A program made the position numbers and the translations under genes. A stretch of DNA of 64,000 nucleotides from Silene conica. Lineage: Eukaryota > Streptophyta > Magnoliopsida > Caryophyllales > Caryophyllaceae. This document shows positions 36,835 to 47,141 of the stretch, piece after piece (the first letter of the stretch is position 1; each line of letters starts with the position of its first letter). The stretch spans positions 53,403,048 to 53,467,047 of the forward strand of contig CM055311.2 of the NCBI GenBank assembly GCA_029255685.2, written 5' to 3'. The notes beneath the pieces were generated by a model that did no database searches, had not been told where the DNA came from, and was given only the letters and a program-made list of their open reading frames with translations.

Positions 36835-38226
36835 AGTATTAAATTAATAATTATACAATCAGAACACGTAACAATTACAAAACCCACGAACAACTCCAAC
36901 ATTCCGCGAACACCGAAACAGACCGTGACCAGCCTGTGCAAACACCCTGTCTGACCCCCACAACAGCCCCTGACCTCGCCCCTGACACCACCAGGCTCGC
37001 CTCTGAGCCACGGTGGTTCCAGGGGAGGGGTCCTTGGCCGTCGACTTGCCCAGCCACCACTAGACAACCGCTTTCAAACTCGCCCTACGAAACTGCTCTG
37101 TTTTAACGGGTCAGACCCTCAAAACGAAACTCACTAAAACACAACCACCACACACCACAAACCACCGTGACAGCCACCATATCGACACCCTAACTACCCT
37201 CTCCATGACAACCCAACACACATATGAAAACATAAGCAGGTTAGTAAACGATTCTAGGTACAAACACGACTGTTCAAAACGCTAATTGAAAAGATAAAAG
37301 GAACGACTCTGCTGCAGTAAAACACCCCCCCTTCGACGGTCAACGGAGGTTAAAGACAACCTATCTAGGGTCCATACACGACTACCATACATCCATGATC
37401 AAAATCACATAAAGAAATAGATTATAACGTGATGATACCGACTCAGAAACACGACTTAAACGAGACACAAAACTGTAAAAAAAACAGAAAATGAAGGTGA
37501 GAGTACCCTCTTTTAGGTGTAAACGAACCACCGTCGGCCTCCCCAAACCACCGTGCAACCTTCTCTCCTTAGGCTATGATCTGGCGGCAGGCTGTGTTGT
37601 GATTTTGTGGGTGTTGCTTAGGTCAGAAATAGGGTTGTGAGTTGCTTAATATATGACGGCAGAGTATAGGTTGGTGTTTGTGTTATGTTGTGTTTTACAA
37701 ATAGGGTTTAGGGTTGAGTATGTAAACCGTGGTCATAAGGTGGAGGGTAGGGTTTGTTGTGGTACATGGGTCGGATGTGGGTACTTGACCCGTATTCAAA
37801 ATACGTTTACTACTACTAAACAACCCCGCTCAAAGCCTAAGTATACAACGTAGAATTATTATAACTTAGTCGATAAACTTACAATAGCAGTTAGCATAAC
37901 ACGATTATACATATAGCACCTATAAAATTAAGTCTCAGGTTAATATAATATTAATTCCCGAGTCTTAAAAATAAATGTGAGGCGTTACATATTCAATAAA
38001 TTAATTATCGAATACTAATGTTCAAATATGATCAAAACGTCAGTATAAACAGTAAAAGACATACTAAAATACGGAGTATTACAGTCTTCCCTCCTTAAAA
38101 CGAACTTCGTCCCGAAGTTCACCATCCCAAGGTCACAAAACTGATCAATTAGCATGTACCGAACACACAAGGCATAAACGTTAGGAACTAATAAAAGTAT
38201 CTTTAAACACGAATTGTCACAGGCTA

Positions 38227-38666
38227 CCCCAAGCCCCATGCACCCACTTATAACTTGTTGTAAACACAAGTTAAATTCATTCTAACCTTTGGCAAAAAAA
38301 TTCTAGTGAGAAAATCATACAAAACCTCTAAAATTATAAGATAATATTACTAATATTCTATATTAGTTTCATTAGTTCTAATTAGAGATTAGAACACATT
38401 AAGGAAAACCGATTCTTGACCTAGCTACTTCAAGTTTCGGTTCTTAAGGGTTGTCTTGGGTGCATCTTGGAGGAGATATCCTACATTGGATATTAAGCTT
38501 GAAGGATCATCCGTGCCATTCTTGTCGAAATAGTGAGCTTTCAATTCTTTATTCCGCATTTTAATAAGCATGCACAAGATCTTGCAAAAACCTAATTAAA
38601 AGATTAATTAGAATATTTTATATTAGTATGACTAAGTTTTAGGGTATGAGACCTTAGAACCTAACA
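38227..38666 (+). mobile_element. 3' LTR of E1, second part
   Basis: Resumption of the LTR after the insertion and its GGCTA duplication (38222-38226), ending CCTAACA. It is followed by GAACT, the partner of GAACC before the 5' LTR. Confidence 0.9.
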
Positions 38667-39614
38667 GAACTCGTGACATATAAAGGTGTTGCTACCTGTT
38701 CCGACTCAAAGCTATGGCTTAATTCCATGCAATCCGAGATGGACTCCATGTATGAGAATAACGTATGGGATCTGGTTGACTTACCTGATAAGATCCGACC
38801 TCTTCAATGCAAATGGCTTTATAAGATAAAGCATTATGTAGAAGGACAACCAGATACCTATAAGGCACGACTAGTGGCAAAGGGTTTCACTCAAGTGCAA
38901 GGGTTGCACTATGATGAGATTTTTGCACCCGTAGTCATGATGCGTTCCATTCGGAATATTTTGGCGATTGCTGCATTTCATAACTATGAAATTTGGCAAA
39001 TGGATGTTAAAATCGCCTTCTTAAACGGTAATTTGGAGGAGGATTTGTACATGGTACAACCCAAAGGTTTCACCGATCCTAAAAATCCTAAGAAAGTATG
39101 CAAGCTTAAGCGTTCTATCTATGGACTTAAGCAAGCATCTAGGAGTTGGAATCATCGTTTCGACCAAGTGATAAAAAAGAATGGTTTTATTCGATCGGTC
39201 GAAGAACCTTGCTTATATATCAAGTCGAGAAGGAGCAAGATCATCTTTCTGGTGTTGTACGTCGATGACATACTCTTGATCGGAAATGACATCCCTTTCC
39301 TATCTCCGGTTAAAGTATGGTTAAAGAACCATTTCCAGATGAAAGACCTGGGTGAGGCACATTGTATCTTGGGGATCCGTATATACAGAGATAGATCACG
39401 ACGGATGTTCTCACTGAGTCAGGAGTCTTATATAGATAAGATTTTTGACAGATTCAGCATGACCAACTTAAAAAAGCGGTTGCTTCCGATGATCTCAGGG
39501 GTGCATTTGAGTAAGACTCAGGCACCTAAGACACCGGAAGAGGTCGAGCGCATGAGTCGTATTCCTTATGCATCAGTTCTAGGATCGATCACGTATGCCA
39601 TGATATGCACACGT
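38667..39614 (+). pseudogene. Copia element C0: reverse transcriptase region
   Basis: A long readable stretch (about 310 residues) is a Ty1/copia reverse transcriptase (RVT_2): KARLVAKGFTQVQGLHYDEI, then DVKIAFLNGNLEEDLYM, SIYGLKQASRSW, the catalytic-site region VLYVDDILLIGND, and the connection to RNase H. It continues C0 after the E1 insertion and is itself ended by the solo LTR at 39615. C0 as a whole is broken by at least two insertions and several smaller lesions. Confidence 0.92.
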
Positions 39615-40206
39615 TGATGCCCGTCGTTGAGGGTACCAAAGATAAAATTTATAATTCCTAACTTTAACAATAGACAGTGAAAGTCAGGGTCGAACCACAA
39701 GGAGGTGGGGAATGTTTATTGTCTTAATGTTAATGTTTAAAGGTAACAAATTTGGGGGTTTGATTGTTTGATTACTATATCTAAGGTAAAGATTAAAATA
39801 AAACAAGAATTAAAAGATGAGAATAAAATATAATAAAAAGGGATGCTAGGATGTTTGGGTAATAAATAGCTAAGGTAAAATAAATCCTAAGGTCAACATG
39901 TATTGCAGTCGCGTAAGGGGGTGTAACATATCTTTTTAAGTCTATGCTACCTAATAGCTCCTTTCGGCCTATGCTATTAGTTCCTAGGTCTCACAATTAT
40001 TGGGTGTCAACAATAAGGGTGATTCCTAAATCCCAGGTCACATACCTTTCAGCCTTGAGTAACCTATCCGTCTTAAGGTGTAAACCAATGCCCTTCCCGT
40101 ATCTTTCAATCTTGGGTAGGTCATTACTAACATCCTACAAGTCTCCTTATGGTCTCATTGCAGGATATTATAATTGACAAGAAAAGACGAAATAAGAAAA
40201 CATACG

Positions 40207-40290
40207 CGGGTGGTCGACCGACCGGCTACTCCAGTCGGCCGACCACGGCCTCGGTCGACCGACCAGCTATTCCAGTCGGCCGACCGTGGT
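40207..40290. repeat. Palindromic GGTCGACC cluster, downstream of promoter
   Basis: GGTCGACCGACCGGCTAC and GTCGGCCGACCACGG, then the pair again with small changes. On the minus strand this lies in the transcribed part of the LTR. Confidence 0.85.
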
Positions 40291-40774
40291 CCTGCTACAA
40301 GTCGGTCTTTCGAATTTTATTTACCTATGCATATTTATCCCCTACATCCTAACATATGAAATTTAGCTACTCATAATACTTAAGATGATTATAAAATTTG
40401 GAATAAACATGGTAAACATGGTAAACAATCTAAACATGCGAGATTCAATAAAGCTTGAGATTCTAACTTAACAATTGTAATAAAAATAAGAACTATAATA
40501 AAAAGCTAGATTAAAAGAGTAATTACCACAATAGGATTAAGGCAGAAAAGGAACAAACTTTATTGATGAATGTTGAAAGATTGAAGAACAAACTAAAAGT
40601 GTTGAGAATTATTGAAAGATTGTAATTGAACTAAAGACTAAATAAAACTCTCTAAATAAGACTTGATTATAAACCCTAGCTACAAGATTAGCTTATATAG
40701 GGTAAGAGATTAGAGTTTCCTAAAGACTCTAATTCTATTTTATTTCCGAAAAATAATCGTTTGGGCTTCCGCTG

Positions 40775-40912
40775 TGGTCGGTCGACCTACTATTCGGGTC
40801 GGTCGACCGCTTCCTTCTGGGCTTCTTCTATTTTTGGCCTTCCTTGAGATTTTGGGCTTTATTAGAGTTCAGGCCTGGTCGGCCGACCCGTTTGGCTGGT
40901 CGGTCGACCGCC
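40775..40912. repeat. Palindromic GGTCGACC cluster, upstream of promoter
   Basis: Four palindromes (GGTCGGTCGACC, GGTCGGTCGACCGC, GGTCGGCCGACCC, GGTCGGTCGACCGC) lie about 75-200 bp upstream of the minus-strand TATA box. Confidence 0.85.
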
Positions 40913-41185
40913 TCCGTATGGAAATCTTCGGATTTCTTCTTGTTTTGACTTCGGGCTCTTGACTTTGACTCCAGTTGACTTTCCATTTATTCCCTAATTA
41001 AGCAAAAGACTCGAGGATATGGATTTTGTGCTAAATCGCCCCTTTTCCGCATAAATCTGCAAAAGTGCATAGAAATACGAAAGTACACGATTTGTGGGAA
41101 ATAAAGGCTAAAACATAGTAAATGAGCGACCAAATACGTGTAAAAATAGATGTAAAACATCATAAAATAGACACGTATCACACGT

Positions 41186-41830
41186 CCAGACGTGACATAT
41201 GCTTTGAGTATGACGAGTCAATACCAAGGCAATCTAGGTGAATCACACTGGATGGCTATTAAAAATATTCTCAAGTACCTATGGAGGACTAAAGATTGGG
41301 TATGAACTTATGGTGGAGGCACTGAGCTTTGCGCAAACGGTTACGCAGATGCTAGCTTCCAAACGGATCGAGATGACTCGAAATCTCAGTCAAGATTCGT
41401 TTTTACTCTTAATGGCGCTGTTGTCAGTTGGAAAAGCTCCAAGCAGAGTGTTATTGCAGATTATACAACTGAGTCTGAGTATCTGAGTAATATGCTACTT
41501 CGGAAGCTGTATAGGAAGCTATATGGATGCGTCAATTCTTACAAGGACTAACTATAGTTCCTAGTTCCAACGACCCGATCACCATCTAATGTGATAATAG
41601 AGGTGTCATCTTCCCGACTAAGAAGCCTAAGTCTAGCAACAAATTTAGACATGTACTGCGGAAAGCTCACCTGATTCGAGACTACGTGGAGCAAAAGGAG
41701 ATAGTGATAGACAAGATTGCGACAGATAACATCGCAGATCCTCTCACTAAGCCATTAAGTTATGATAAGCATGAAGGGCACGTTATTTCATTGGGAATTA
41801 AATGTGTTCCTGAGTTGTATTAGTACTTTT
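41186..41830 (+). pseudogene. Copia element C0: RNase H region
   Basis: Resumption of C0 pol after the solo LTR. Translated pieces such as SHWMAIKNILKYL, YADASFQTDRDDSKSQSG and SWKSSKQSVIADYTTESEY are the copia RNase H region. It is old, with several breaks. Confidence 0.88.
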
Positions 41831-42603
41831 ATGGATTGGATACTGTATCTGTTTCATATACTATTTATAACACCATCGGTTTTGTTTTCATATTTTGTTT
41901 TCATGTGAATTGTACAGACAACATTAAACACCACAAAGTGAACTAAATTACATTATATCTGTTTTGGTTCGTAATCGCCTACATGAGCTGATAACTGTGG
42001 CAATTATTTTGTGACATTGATTGATGGTGGGTTCAATAAACCATAAGTCAAACCGTTGAATGATCGATCACAGATACGAAATTATAAGGATAACTCGTAG
42101 GACATTTCGTGACGACGCAATGGACTCCTAAATGTTACTGAACATTCGGTGCCAGGTCGTGGATAGGACGTCCATAGTGTTCCTAGAGTCGATTCTTTTG
42201 ACCATCGACTGTTTCTTGAGATAAAGGGCAGTTTTGGGTGACTTTGATTTCTTTCTCACTAGTCGACCGTAACTGGGGTAAGCAGATTTTTTTTTGGGTC
42301 GTTTCATACTGCGCTTATATCTGGAAGTTTCGAGTTGAGGAAAATATCCACCCCTTATCAGATTTTAATATTTCTCAGGGCCACTCGAGGAGTAGTAACT
42401 GAAATGCATGGCCATGCTCGAATAATGATTCGTTATCATTTGAGTTACTCTCTAGTCGGGCAAACCACTCTTGATACAGATCACTTGTAAAGTACGACCT
42501 TTGTGAATTCAGATTTGCAAGTTGTTTTACATTGAGTGAGAGAAATTTAATTGGATATGAGAATCGGTTATGGCATATACACTTGTACAGACAAGTGGGA
42601 GAT
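41831..42603 (+). mobile_element. C0 3' untranslated region and polypurine tract
   Basis: Non-coding sequence between pol and the 3' LTR. It shares GGCCACTCGAGGAG and the nearby TGC-TGGCCA-GCTCG block with E1 and E2, and ends in the purine-rich AAGTGGGAGAT at about 42593-42603. Confidence 0.75.
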
Positions 42604-42837
42604 TGTTGGAGCTAGTGTCCTCAACAGTTAGTGCGACAACACGAATAAATCTCTTAAAGAAAACAGGGTATACTTTGTATTTTAGCCAGTTGATTCACGT
42701 TTATCAATAATGATTGACTTGCTAGAAAGTTTGACGTTATTGTCATACAAATGGCGGTAATCAACTGGTCCCTAAGAGTCACACCTAAAGGATGGAATCT
42801 GAGAGATATGATTAGATGAAAATGTAATCATATTGAT
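42604..42837 (+). mobile_element. C0 3' LTR, first part
   Basis: Begins TGTTGGAGCTAGTGTCCTCAAC, alignable with the E1/E2 LTR start (TGTTGGGACATATGTCCTC). The Tekay LTR B interrupts it after TTGAT, and the rest is not seen in the window. Confidence 0.78.
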
Positions 42838-43325
42838 TGTAACATCCCGTATTTTCGTAAATAATATTTTAATGATTTTAAAGTATTTTCCGGAATATAA
42901 TATTATTTTAATAATAAATTGTAAATCTTATTTTAAGTTTTCCGTTAAGTTCCGTCTTAAAAATATTTTAATTCTTAATATGTTCACTTGGCATCTCATT
43001 TCCCGACTTGAGTCCGTTTCACAAACAAATAAAACCCGACTCAAGAAAAAGGTAAAAGGATAATTAAACCCTACTTAAGCCATCCCCTCCATCGACATTC
43101 ATTTTCATTTCACAGTAACATTGAAACCTCCATTTTCTCTTTTTCTTCAAGCTTAAAATCATCATCTCGACGCCTTCCCGAACTCGTATCAAGGTAAGTT
43201 TTATATTTTCGGAATCCTCTCGAGATTTGCAAGCTTTCTATCTCTTTCAATTTCAGTTTTATCAATCTCGAAAAATGGGTTGTTTTACCCAAATTTCGTC
43301 CCAAGCTCTTAATTCCCATTTTTGT

Positions 43326-44861
43326 TGAAGCCCGTCGTTGAGGGCGTCAAAGATAAAATTTATAATTCCTAAACTTTAACTATAGATAGTGAAAGTCAGG
43401 GTCGACCCACAGAGAGGTGGGGAGTGTTTATTGTTTAAGGTCAATGTTTTTTAGGGTAACAATTTAGGGGGTTTGAATTGGTTGTCACTAAGTCTAGAAT
43501 AAAAGACAATAAAACAAGAAAATAAGAATGAAATAACACTTATAATAAAAAGGATGCTAGGATGTTCGGGTAGTAAATAGCTACGATGGTGTAAATCCTA
43601 AGTCAATATGTATTGCAGTCGCGTAAGGGGTGTAACATATCCTTTCGGTCTATGGTACCTAATAGCTCCTTTCGGCCTATGCTATTAGTTCCTAGGTCTC
43701 ACAATTATTGGGTGTCAACAATAAGGGTGATTCCTAAATCCTAGGTCACATTTCTTTCAGTCTTGAGTAACCTAGCCGTCTTAAAACGTAAACCAATGCC
43801 CTTCCCGTATCTCTCAATCTTGGGTAGGTCATTACTAACATCCTACAAGTCTCCCTTTGGTCTCATTGTAGGTTATTATAGATTACGAAATAAAGCGAAA
43901 CAGAATTCATACGCGAGTCGGTCGACCGACCAGCTACCCCGGTCGGCCGACCTCCTGCCTGCAACACTTCGAATTGAGAATTTATACTACTTATGCATAT
44001 TCACTCCCTACATCCTAACATATGAAATTAGCTACTCATAGATAGGGAAATAATAACAAAAACATTGATAAAAACAGAGTTCATGGTGAACATTAATCTA
44101 AGCATGCAATAACAACAAAGGTTTTGCGATTCTAATCTAAACCGGATAATAGCAATTCTAAGACAAGAACAATTGATAAACTGTAATTGAAATAAGAATT
44201 ACCGGAATATGGATTAGGGAAGAAAAGAACAAGCTTTATTGATTATCGTGGAAGGATTGATGAACAATGAATAAAACTTACAAAACAATAACTTTGAAAA
44301 GAGAAAACTAAAACTAAAGATAAATTGAGAGTTTGTAATTAGATGTAGAAATAAACTAAAAACTGGATGCCTAAAGCTAATGACGGATTAGGCTTATATA
44401 GGAAAGATTCAGGCGATTCCTCTTTGACCTAAAGCGTTCACGGGCTTTTTTGCGGAAATTCTGAAACTGCGCTGAGCTCGGTAGACCTAGGTATATGGTC
44501 GGTAGACCTCCTGTCGGGCTTGGTGGACTTCTGACTTTTAAGATAACAGTCCTCAGGTCGGTAGACCAGGATAGGAGCTCGGTAGACCTACTTTCCTGTA
44601 GGTCAGTCTTGATTTCGCCTTGGTTTGACTTTGTGGTACTTGGGTCGTGCTTTGAGTTGACTTTCCATCGTTCCTTGGCTATGAAAAATCCCGAGGGCAT
44701 AAATTTGGTATAAAACCGTCTCTTTTCCGCATAAATTTGCAAAAGAGCATAAAAACACGAAAGTAGACAATTGTTGGGAAATAAAGGCTAAAACAAAGTA
44801 AATGAGCGACAAAATGTGTGTAAAAAAAAGATGTAAAACATCATAAAATAGACACGCATCA
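43326..44861 (-). mobile_element. Tat-like solo LTR 2, in Tekay LTR B
   Basis: Perfect 5-bp duplication TTTGT (43321-43325, 44862-44866). On the minus strand it runs TGATGCGTGTC…GACGGGCTTCA, 1536 bp, clearly the same family as 39615-41180. Palindromes are partly worn (GGTAGACC at 44478-44590, GGTCGACC at 43920). The insertion lies within the intron-like segment of LTR B, close to its acceptor side. Confidence 0.88.
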
Positions 44862-44873
44862 TTTGTTGTTGTA

Positions 44874-44936
44874 GGAGTTGGATTAGATGACCCGGAGGTT
44901 GATAGTTATGTTATTGAAGAAGATATTGGAGCTTAA
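44874..44936 (+). other. Conserved short reading block in LTR B
   Basis: Reads GVGLDDPEVDSYVIEEDIGA then stop. It follows GTTGTTGTAG, an acceptor-like sequence, and a donor-like CAAG|GTAAGT lies at 43194. See the matching block at 54667 for the comparison. Confidence 0.65.
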
Positions 44937-45332
44937 CCCGCTTATAAGGTGACAATTACGAGTAACTCGGCCTTTTTGTTAAAGTAGCACAATTTGTGTT
45001 GTTCTTGTTTGTGGTTTCTGATTTTTGAGTTGTTAATGAAGTATGGACATAGGAATATGTTAGGAATTGGGTTTACATGTTCTTCACATGATTTAATTAA
45101 AGTTTTATGATGTTTCATGTGCTTTTATGTTCATTTTCAGTTTTTGCAAAGTTAAGACGAATACAAAGTATGATCTTATTATGTGCTTATTGTTGGAATT
45201 GATGCTTAATTTTGGTTCATATGTATGTATAAGATGATGGGTAAACTTGTGTTACGATTTTTGAGAATCGTATCGATTTGTTGAAGTTTAGAAGAAATGG
45301 CGTTTTGCGAAATTTCAGCTCAGGGACTCTGA

Positions 45333-45630
45333 GCAGGTCGACCGACCGGCAGCCGGTCGACCGGCAGCCGGTCGACCGGCTGAGAGGCCGTCTTGAGTGT
45401 TTTGCGTATTTTGGAAAATTTGTGAAGAGGAGCTCAGCCGGGTGGCTGAGACTCCTTATTGTTTGTTTTAATTTACGTAGAAGAGGAATAGGGAGAGTGG
45501 TCTCCCAGCCGGGTGGTCGGCGGCCGGTCGACCGGCTGGGGACCCTTCCTCGTGCAGTTCGTTTTTCAAAGGCTGTTAGTGAGAGGGGTTGTCAGCCGGC
45601 TGACCGGCAGCCTGTCTGCAACCGGCTGAT
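45333..45630 (+). repeat. Palindromic cassettes in LTR B
   Basis: GGTCGACCGACCGGCAGCC, CCGGTCGACCGGC and related units; spacers are less even than in the young LTR and some cassettes are worn (CAGCCGGGTGGC). Confidence 0.8.
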
Positions 45631-45775
45631 GACCCTTTTCACCTTAAAATTATCTTTAACTTTTGATCGGCTTGTCCGATTTGCTTGAGACTTGTTCTGT
45701 ATGCTTTATACGTGTGTTTGTGGTCCCCGGAGTACGGGCGACACTATATTGGGTTCGGGAATGGAGAGAGGATAG

Positions 45776-46530
45776 AGAACCCCGGTCGGGTAACCGAAAG
45801 GGAAACCGGCTCTCCCTCAACTTAGTTCCCGGGGTCAATTTAGTGTTGTTAGAGGTCTAGAAGATTAGGACTAAGGACTTGGTTGTAGTACATATCGGAA
45901 TATGTCTGAGTTGGGACCGCTAGAGTACGATATGTACTGATGTTTGATGCGTGTCAAACTATGGTCTGAGTTGCGATCCTCTAGTTTGACATGTGAGTGT
46001 TTGTGGCGTGGCGGCCTAGTTTGAGTTGCGACGTAAGGACCGTCTCGTGTATGAATGATGTGGTAGGGAAATGTCTGAGTTGCGACCTCTGCCCTATCGT
46101 GAGTTTGTTTGACCGTAGTGGGTTGGGTCTGAGTTGGGATCCCGATTTCATTACGAAGAGTAATGGTTCTGACTGAGTTGTGTTATGAACCATTATTAGC
46201 TGATTGGTATCCATCCGTGCCTGAGTTGCGGCTACTGGTGTATGCTTGCTGACTTGTGTACCAAGTTTACCTGAGTTGGGGTGTGACTTGGACACTACTG
46301 ATTTGTGTCTAGTGCTTGCCTAAGTTGCGGTAGGTTCTAGATACTGCTGATTGCATCTGCTTGCCTGAGTTGGGGTACAGTGTCAGATGTTGCTGATTTA
46401 TTGTGTTAGATAGAGTGTTATTGATTTTAGAACTGTTTGTCCAAGGCATTGGACGACTCTTAGTCTGGTTTCGTAAACGGTGACTAAAAGACCCCCGGCC
46501 GGGCAACTGGAAGGGAGACCGGCTCTCTTT
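45776..46530 (+). repeat. Hairpin array with bracket motifs, LTR B
   Basis: Bracket motifs at 45776-45816 and 46489-46530 (CCCGGTCGGGTAACC…ACCGGCTCTCC type) enclose about 11 hairpin units (45880-46400) with a diverged core, TCTGAGTTGCGACCTCT. Some stems are perfect: GTACATATCG with CGATATGTAC, TGTCAAACTA with TAGTTTGACA, and AATGGTT with AACCATT. Confidence 0.8.
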
Positions 46531-47066
46531 TCAAATAGTTTCCGAAGTTAGTTGAGAGCCTTTGCAAGTATTGCATGTTGATATGAGATTGAGATATTGA
46601 TATACATATATATGCTTCACATGTTATAAATGCTGGAGTATGTTGGATGATTTATGTGTTACGTGTCGTTAACAATAGGTGGCTAGGAGAACTCTAGTCA
46701 CTCCCCACTGATTGTGGCGTACATGTTTACATGTATGTAGGTACATGACAGGTTGGTGGCTGATGGGTTACATTGGAGGCTAGCGAGCGATGATCCATTC
46801 ATCATTGACTTACATTTCTTATCGTGTAGCTAGACCTAGTCGTTTTGGTTTTCATACTTGAGTGCCTGTAGGGATGTGTCATCCCAAGCTGTTTTGTATT
46901 TATACTTTTCGTACTTAGACATATACTTATCTATGTTTTGGTTTATATCAGTTTGTACAGTTTAGTTTTAATTCTCCTCGTTTATCATGCATTTTAAAGT
47001 TTAAATTCCGCGTAAATTTTGGCATGTTTGTATGTTTTATTTTCCGCTGCGACGAGGGGTTTTACA

Positions 47067-47141
47067 GTTGGTATCAGAGCGTTATCGCTCCCGACGCACT
47101 CATGTGACCCCCAACCTTAACTTGACCATATAATTGAATAA
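47067..47141 (+). mobile_element. Tekay B primer-binding site and leader start
   Basis: TGGTATCAGAGC at 47069-47080, then leader closely matching the young element (CTCCCGACGCACTC, GACCCCCAACCTTAACTTGACC). It is cut off by the AT-rich block at 47142. Confidence 0.85.

Larger units (their letters stand above)
35549..38221 (-). mobile_element. Solo-LTR-like Ty3/gypsy insertion in E1's 3' LTR
   Basis: Flanked by a perfect 5-bp duplication GGCTA (35544-35548, 38222-38226); the intact 5' LTR of E1 shows the empty site near 16919. Ends are TGTAACACCCCC and TTGTCACA. Orientation is probably minus: near the right end the minus strand has GACGAAGTTCGTTTTAAGG and a purine tract, then TGTAATACTCCG, which looks like the end of an internal region, the polypurine tract and an LTR start. 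So about 130 bp beyond a normal LTR start seem to be included. It holds a 26-bp tandem repeat, an AAT microsatellite and a GC-rich stretch (36900-37060). Confidence 0.75.
39615..41180 (-). mobile_element. Tat-like solo LTR 1, in C0
   Basis: Flanked by the perfect 5-bp duplication CACGT (39610-39614, 41181-41185). On the minus strand it runs TGATACGTGTC…GACGGGCATCA, 1566 bp, with a TATA box (CCCTATATAAGC, about 40695-40705) that fixes the orientation. Palindrome clusters lie on both sides of the promoter. There is no internal coding sequence. The Tat-type label rests on end sequence and layout. Confidence 0.85.
42838..47066 (+). mobile_element. 5' LTR of Tekay element B (interrupted)
   Basis: Begins TGTAACATCCCGTATTTTCG and ends CGAGGGGTTTTACA, followed by a primer-binding site, so it is a 5' LTR. 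About 2.69 kb without the Tat-like solo LTR at 43326-44861. It carries the same layout as the young LTR: intron-like segment, conserved short frame (44874-44936), palindromic cassettes (45333-45630), bracket motif, hairpin array (45880-46400) and second bracket motif. TTGAT (42833-42837) would be its left duplication. Confidence 0.9.

Noticed and set aside
36822-37067. Two overlapping minus-strand frames in a GC-rich stretch
   Set aside because: Located within a solo-LTR-like insertion, no domain, and base composition alone explains the open frames.
45278-45688. 136-residue frame rich in PVDRLP-type words, and similar frames in other Tekay LTRs
   Set aside because: They translate GC-rich palindromic cassettes, which lack stops in several frames; no conserved start or codon pattern.
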